Assembly: GCA_027021285.1 (NCBI GenBank)
Contig: JALUUP010000364.1
Coordinates: forward strand, 1 to 8,821
Reading direction: 5' to 3'
Source: Bacteroidota bacterium
GTDB lineage: Bacteria > Bacteroidota > Ignavibacteria > SZUA-365 > JAADGX01
DNA: 8,821 bases
The notes under the pieces: generated by a model
Database searches by the model: none
Seen by the model: the letters and a program-made list of their open reading frames with translations, nothing else
What the model was told of the DNA's origin: nothing
Made by a program: the position numbers and the translations under genes
Part shown: piece after piece, positions 6,364 to 8,821 of the stretch
Layout of the letters: each line of letters opens with the position of its first letter
How positions within the stretch are numbered: position 1 is the first letter of the stretch

Positions 6364-6405
6364 CTCACAGACCACGCACGAGAAGAACTGTGACTTGTGA
6401 CGAGA
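6364..6405. repeat. Degenerate heptamer array
   Basis: Six in-register 7-base units. CTCACAG, ACCACGC and ACGAGAA resemble the ACCACGG family. GAACTGT, GACTTGT and GACGAGA form a second related set. The similarity is weaker than in the neighbouring arrays. The stretch TCACAGACCACGC (6365-6377) recurs with one mismatch at 5145-5157 in the mrp leader. Confidence 0.45.
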
Positions 6406-6419
6406 AACAGGCCAAGGAA

Positions 6420-6443
6420 AACGTTGGAACGTTCTAATGTTCT
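6420..6443. repeat. Octamer array, AACGTTCT type
   Basis: Three in-register 8-base units: AACGTTGG, AACGTTCT and AATGTTCT, differing at one or two positions between neighbours. This is the only block here with a period of 8 rather than 7. Confidence 0.55.
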
Positions 6444-6475
6444 AACCAAATCTCCGTTCTATGCATCTCCACAAT

Positions 6476-6503
6476 AATCCAAAATCCAAAATCGATAATC
6501 CCA
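6476..6503. repeat. Heptamer array, AATCCAA type
   Basis: Four in-register 7-base units: two exact copies of AATCCAA (6476-6489), then AATCGAT and AATCCCA. Confidence 0.65.
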
Positions 6504-6539
6504 TTGTCTCAAGCTACCTGTCATCAAGAAGAAACACAT

Positions 6540-6567
6540 TCCAAATCTCAAATTTCAATTATCAAAT
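6540..6567. repeat. Heptamer array crossing the recN stop codon
   Basis: Four in-register 7-base units sharing the pattern NTCAAAT: TCCAAAT, CTCAAAT, TTCAATT and ATCAAAT. The recN stop codon (6555-6557) lies inside the third unit, so the last few recN codons are built from the repeat. Confidence 0.55.
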
Positions 6568-8279
6568 CCACCGTTCCCTCTTTCCCATATAAGTTCCCGG
6601 GCGCTTTCCAGGCTTGATTTACTGACGCTGTCGCCGCTGAACAATTTCGCGACCTCCAGCACCCGCTCCTCGTCTCCCAGCCTCCGCACAACGGTACTGC
6701 TCCGCCCTTTTTCGACTTTCTTCTCGACGACGAAATGCCGGTCGGCGAGGCCCGCGATCTGGGGCAGATGGGTGATGGCGATCACCTGGCGGTTGCGGGA
6801 GAGGTTTTTCATGGCTTCTCCCACCTTGCGGGCAATGGCTCCGCTCACCCCCACGTCGATTTCATCGAACACCATGACCGGTATGCTGTCGTGCTCGGCG
6901 AGAATGGATTTCAGCGCCAGCATGACACGGGAGATTTCACCACCCGAGGCCACGCGGACCAGGGGCATGGGTTCTTCGCCCACGTTGGTGCTGAGGTGGA
7001 ATTCCACCACGTCCCAGCCGAAGCGGTCGGCGGCGACCCGCGCGCTGTCGCGCTGCAGCCACAGTTCGTCGTTGCCGGACGGACGGGAGTTCACCTCGGC
7101 CCGGAACACGGACCGCGCAATGCCCAGGTCTTTCAACTGGCGCGCTACGGCCGCGCCCAATTTTTCCCCTCCCTTTCGCCGCAGGACAGTGAGTCGCTCC
7201 GCAAGCTCCGCGCAATCCACACGCAGAACCTCGATTTCCTTTTCCAGCTCCTGGATGTCGGTGTCCAGTGTCTGCATGGAGGCAAGTTCCGCTTCCAGCT
7301 CCGTCGCCATCTCAATGATTTCGTCCAGGGGCTTCCCGTGGCGGCGGATGAGTTGCTGCAGCTCGGCATGACGCAGTCGCAGCGACTCCGTGCGTTCAGG
7401 ATCGAATTCCAGGCTGTCGGCGTAGTCCCGCAGGCTGTGAACGAGCTCCGTGACCACCGCCTCGGCGGTCTGGCATTCTTCCAGCCAGCTCTCGGCCCGG
7501 CCGTCAATGCCGGCGACTTCCTCCAGCAACTTCCGCGAGCGCCCGAGCCCGTCGCTGACGGCGCGTTCGCCCTCGTACAAGTACTCCAACGCCTCGCGCA
7601 CGCTGGTCGCCAGGTGCTCGGCATGCTCGGCGACACGAAGCTCCTTCTCCACGTTTTCCAGCTCTCCCGGGTGGGGGTCAACCTTGTGGATTTCCTTCAG
7701 GTGAAACTCCGCCACAGCCCGCCGTTCGTCCGCGGTGCGCTGCCGGCGTTCGAGTTCCTTCAGCCGCGCCACGGCTGCTTTGAGATTCGCGAAAGCCGCC
7801 TGGTACTTTTCGAGCGCAGTGCCCAGGCCCGAAAACGCATCCAACATACCGCGGTGGTTCTCGGCATAAAGCAGCGACTGGTGTTCATGCTGTCCGTGCA
7901 GGTCCACCAGGAGCCGTCCGAGATCCTTCAGCGCCGACACCGTGACAGGAGTATCGTTGACGAAGCAGCGGCTCTGCCCGCGCGCGGACACTTCCCGGCG
8001 AACGATGAGATCGGACCACCACTCGATGTCGAGCTCATCCAGGAACGCGCGGTAGGGGCCGCGGTTCGGGAGGCGGAAACCGGCTTCCACCACGCTCTTG
8101 CGAGCGCCCGAGCGCACCATGGTTGTGTCAGCCCGGTCGCCGAGCGCCAGGCCCAGGGCCTCCACGAGAATCGACTTCCCCGCCCCGGTCTCACCGGTAA
8201 GAATATTCAGGCCGGGGCCGAACTCGACTTCCAGGGCTTCGATGAGGGCGAACTGCGATATGCTGAGGGTGAAAAGCAT
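6555..8279 (-). CDS. recN: DNA repair ATPase RecN (SMC-like)
   Basis: 574 residues, close to the usual RecN length. RecN is an SMC-like ATPase that acts in recombinational repair of double-strand breaks and helps hold DNA ends or sister chromatids together. The head domain is split across the two ends: Walker A GETGAGKS at 29-36 near the N-terminus; DLHGQHEHQSLL at 126-137; then at the C-terminal end the ABC signature ASGGEISR at 444-451, Walker B VMVFDE at 468-473 and the H-loop histidine H504 in ITHLPQIA. Between about 150 and 385 lies a Glu/Arg/Leu-rich region predicted as antiparallel coiled coil. The ATG at 8279 is supported by the family N-terminus (LFTLSISQFALIE), although no strong Shine-Dalgarno precedes it. 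All catalytic motifs are intact. It is convergent with the dehydrogenase and 134 bases downstream of the T9SS-protein gene. Confidence 0.97.
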   Translation of the reverse strand: MLFTLSISQFALIEALEVEFGPGLNILTGETGAGKSILVEALGLALGDRADTTMVRSGARKSVVEAGFRLPNRGPYRAFLDELDIEWWSDLIVRREVSARGQSRCFVNDTPVTVSALKDLGRLLVDLHGQHEHQSLLYAENHRGMLDAFSGLGTALEKYQAAFANLKAAVARLKELERRQRTADERRAVAEFHLKEIHKVDPHPGELENVEKELRVAEHAEHLATSVREALEYLYEGERAVSDGLGRSRKLLEEVAGIDGRAESWLEECQTAEAVVTELVHSLRDYADSLEFDPERTESLRLRHAELQQLIRRHGKPLDEIIEMATELEAELASMQTLDTDIQELEKEIEVLRVDCAELAERLTVLRRKGGEKLGAAVARQLKDLGIARSVFRAEVNSRPSGNDELWLQRDSARVAADRFGWDVVEFHLSTNVGEEPMPLVRVASGGEISRVMLALKSILAEHDSIPVMVFDEIDVGVSGAIARKVGEAMKNLSRNRQVIAITHLPQIAGLADRHFVVEKKVEKGRSSTVVRRLGDEERVLEVAKLFSGDSVSKSSLESARELIWERGNGGFDN

Positions 8280-8282
8280 GCC

Positions 8283-8321
8283 ATGCTCAATTCAGAAAAT
8301 GTTGCCTGAAATGTAGAGCAT
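8283..8321. promoter_or_regulatory. Nested inverted repeat at the recN start
   Basis: Two concentric pairs of arms: ATGCTC (8283-8288) with GAGCAT (8316-8321), and TTCAG (8291-8295) with CTGAA (8306-8310). The structure lies within 45 bases upstream of the recN ATG and overlaps the predicted -10 element. It could be an operator or a leader hairpin that shields the start. It does not match the LexA boxes of E. coli (CTGT-N8-ACAG) or of the GAAC-N4-GTTC type. Confidence 0.35.
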
Positions 8322-8338
8322 TCACGATTGACATTCAA
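8310..8338 (-). promoter_or_regulatory. Candidate recN promoter
   Basis: Minus-strand TTGAAT (8338-8333) and TACATT (8315-8310) are 17 bases apart, each matching its sigma70 hexamer at 4 of 6 positions. Initiation near 8303 would give a leader of about 24 nt. The match is moderate only. Confidence 0.33.
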
Positions 8339-8385
8339 GGAACGCCAGAGGTCTAAGAAAAATGTACAACGTAAAAAGCGCTCGA

Positions 8386-8406
8386 CGCACGTGCCACGAG
8401 CCACGG
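8386..8406. repeat. Heptamer patch, GCCACGG type
   Basis: Three in-register units, CGCACGT, GCCACGA and GCCACGG, directly beside the stop codon of the T9SS-protein gene. The words belong to the same family as the 6240-6288 array, so heptamer patches occur in the spacers on both sides of recN. Confidence 0.5.
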
Positions 8407-8413
8407 ACGAGCT

Positions 8414-8821
8414 TTACTTCGTCACAACCATGCGCCTGGTTAACGAGGAATGCGGTGTAGTGAGCCGGTAGAAATAGACGCCGGGCGCCAGGCCGCGCGC
8501 GTTGAACAGCGTTTTGTGGACGCCGATCCCAAGGATGCCATCGATCAATGTCGCAACCCGGCGACCGAGAAAATCGAAGACCGAGAGGTTGCAACGTATT
8601 CCTTCGGACGTGTGTGTGCCCTCGTTCAACAGCGGAGAAAGAGAAAATTGTATCGTGGTCATTTCACGTGACGCGGAAAAAGGATTCGGCGCGTTTTGCC
8701 AAAGAGTGATCAGGGACCGACGGGAAGGATTAAGGTCGCGGACCGACAACGGCTTCCCAAATTCCTCCCCGCATACACGTGCATACATTAGCGTGTCTTT
8801 CTTGTAACCGGAATAATAACT
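8414..8821 (-). CDS. T9SS-exported protein, C-terminal end with type-A sorting domain (open at right edge)
   Basis: The reading frame is open from the right edge (SYYSGYKKDTL before an internal Met) to the TAA at 8414-8416, giving the last 135 residues of a longer protein. Residues about 40-135 are a T9SS type-A C-terminal sorting domain: LWQNAPNPFSAS, with the QNxPNPF signature at 42-48; then NLSVFDFLGRRVATLIDG; then GLAPGVYFYRL; ending TRRMVVTK. In Bacteroidota and relatives this domain directs a Sec-exported protein through the outer membrane and is usually removed on arrival. The catalytic or binding part of the protein lies outside the window, so its function is unknown. The internal Met at 8788 should not be taken as the start. 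Confidence 0.9.
   Translation of the reverse strand, partial: SYYSGYKKDTLMYARVCGEEFGKPLSVRDLNPSRRSLITLWQNAPNPFSASREMTTIQFSLSPLLNEGTHTSEGIRCNLSVFDFLGRRVATLIDGILGIGVHKTLFNARGLAPGVYFYRLTTPHSSLTRRMVVTK

Larger units (their letters stand above)
6116..6554. other. Gene-free repeat-rich interval between convergent genes
   Basis: About 440 bases between the 3' ends of the dehydrogenase and recN. I see no credible gene, RNA gene or classical terminator. The interval is largely a mosaic of short tandem words of period 7, or 8 in one block, with a REP/dRS3-like palindrome in the middle; each block is listed separately. Short open frames here contain repeat-derived peptides such as IPAKAGIRE and HPRESGNPG, which are commonly misannotated as hypothetical proteins. 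Confidence 0.7.

Noticed and set aside
6174..6449. Small minus-strand frames encoding IPAKAGIRE or HPRESGNPG-like peptides
   Set aside because: These peptides are translations of the REP/dRS3-like palindrome and are a known source of spurious hypothetical proteins.
6147..6567. CRISPR array
   Set aside because: Repeat units are 7-8 bases in direct contact, without 25-40 base repeats, spacers or cas genes.
6735..8309. 524-codon plus-strand open frame opposite recN
   Set aside because: It is antisense to intact recN; its length reflects recN codon bias on the other strand, and no motif or start signal supports it.
8362..8390. Intrinsic terminator after the T9SS-protein gene
   Set aside because: T-runs on the minus strand are present, but the only preceding stems are about 3 bp or the short palindrome GCACGTGC, too weak to support a call.

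Overview
The window looks like chromosomal DNA from a Bacteroidota/FCB-group bacterium, perhaps of the Ignavibacteria/Chlorobi side. The main evidence is a type IX secretion (T9SS) type-A sorting tail on the protein entering at the right edge. A second large exported protein runs off the left edge. The bases are moderately GC-rich, and the core genes (nadK, mrp, recN) are intact and ordinary. The lineage is inference; there is no rRNA or other marker gene here.

Layout. (1) 1-1518, minus: N-terminal 506 residues of a cysteine-free exported protein, open at the left edge, with its own candidate promoter. (2) 1648-5120, minus: a compact run of five genes in the order mrp - Nfu-type scaffold - nadK - thioredoxin-fold lipoprotein - hemerythrin-like di-iron protein. 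nadK/trx overlap by ATGA and trx/hemerythrin by 8 nt. (3) 5121-5323: a divergent intergenic region holding a perfect FNR-type palindrome, TTGAT-N4-ATCAA. (4) 5324-6115, plus: a short-chain dehydrogenase/reductase. (5) 6116-6554: a gene-free interval between convergent genes, filled with short tandem arrays of period 7 (one of period 8) and a REP/dRS3-like palindrome. (6) 6555-8279, minus: recN. (7) 8280-8413: a spacer with a nested inverted repeat next to the recN start and a further heptamer patch. (8) 8414-8821, minus: C-terminal end of a T9SS-exported protein, open at the right edge.

The most interesting reading is that the five minus-strand genes form one iron-sulfur/redox maintenance operon. 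It would contain an Fe-S carrier ATPase (Mrp), an Nfu scaffold, NADP supply (NadK), a periplasm-facing thioredoxin-fold lipoprotein that lacks the second active-site cysteine, and a hemerythrin-like protein whose ligands resemble the Fe-S repair protein RIC/YtfE. An O2- or NO-sensing Crp/Fnr-family regulator may control it through the palindrome in the divergent promoter region. The parts are seen in the sequence; the combined function and the regulation are inferred. The second notable feature is the set of heptamer arrays around recN, which recall the short tandemly repeated repetitive (STRR) sequences known from cyanobacteria.
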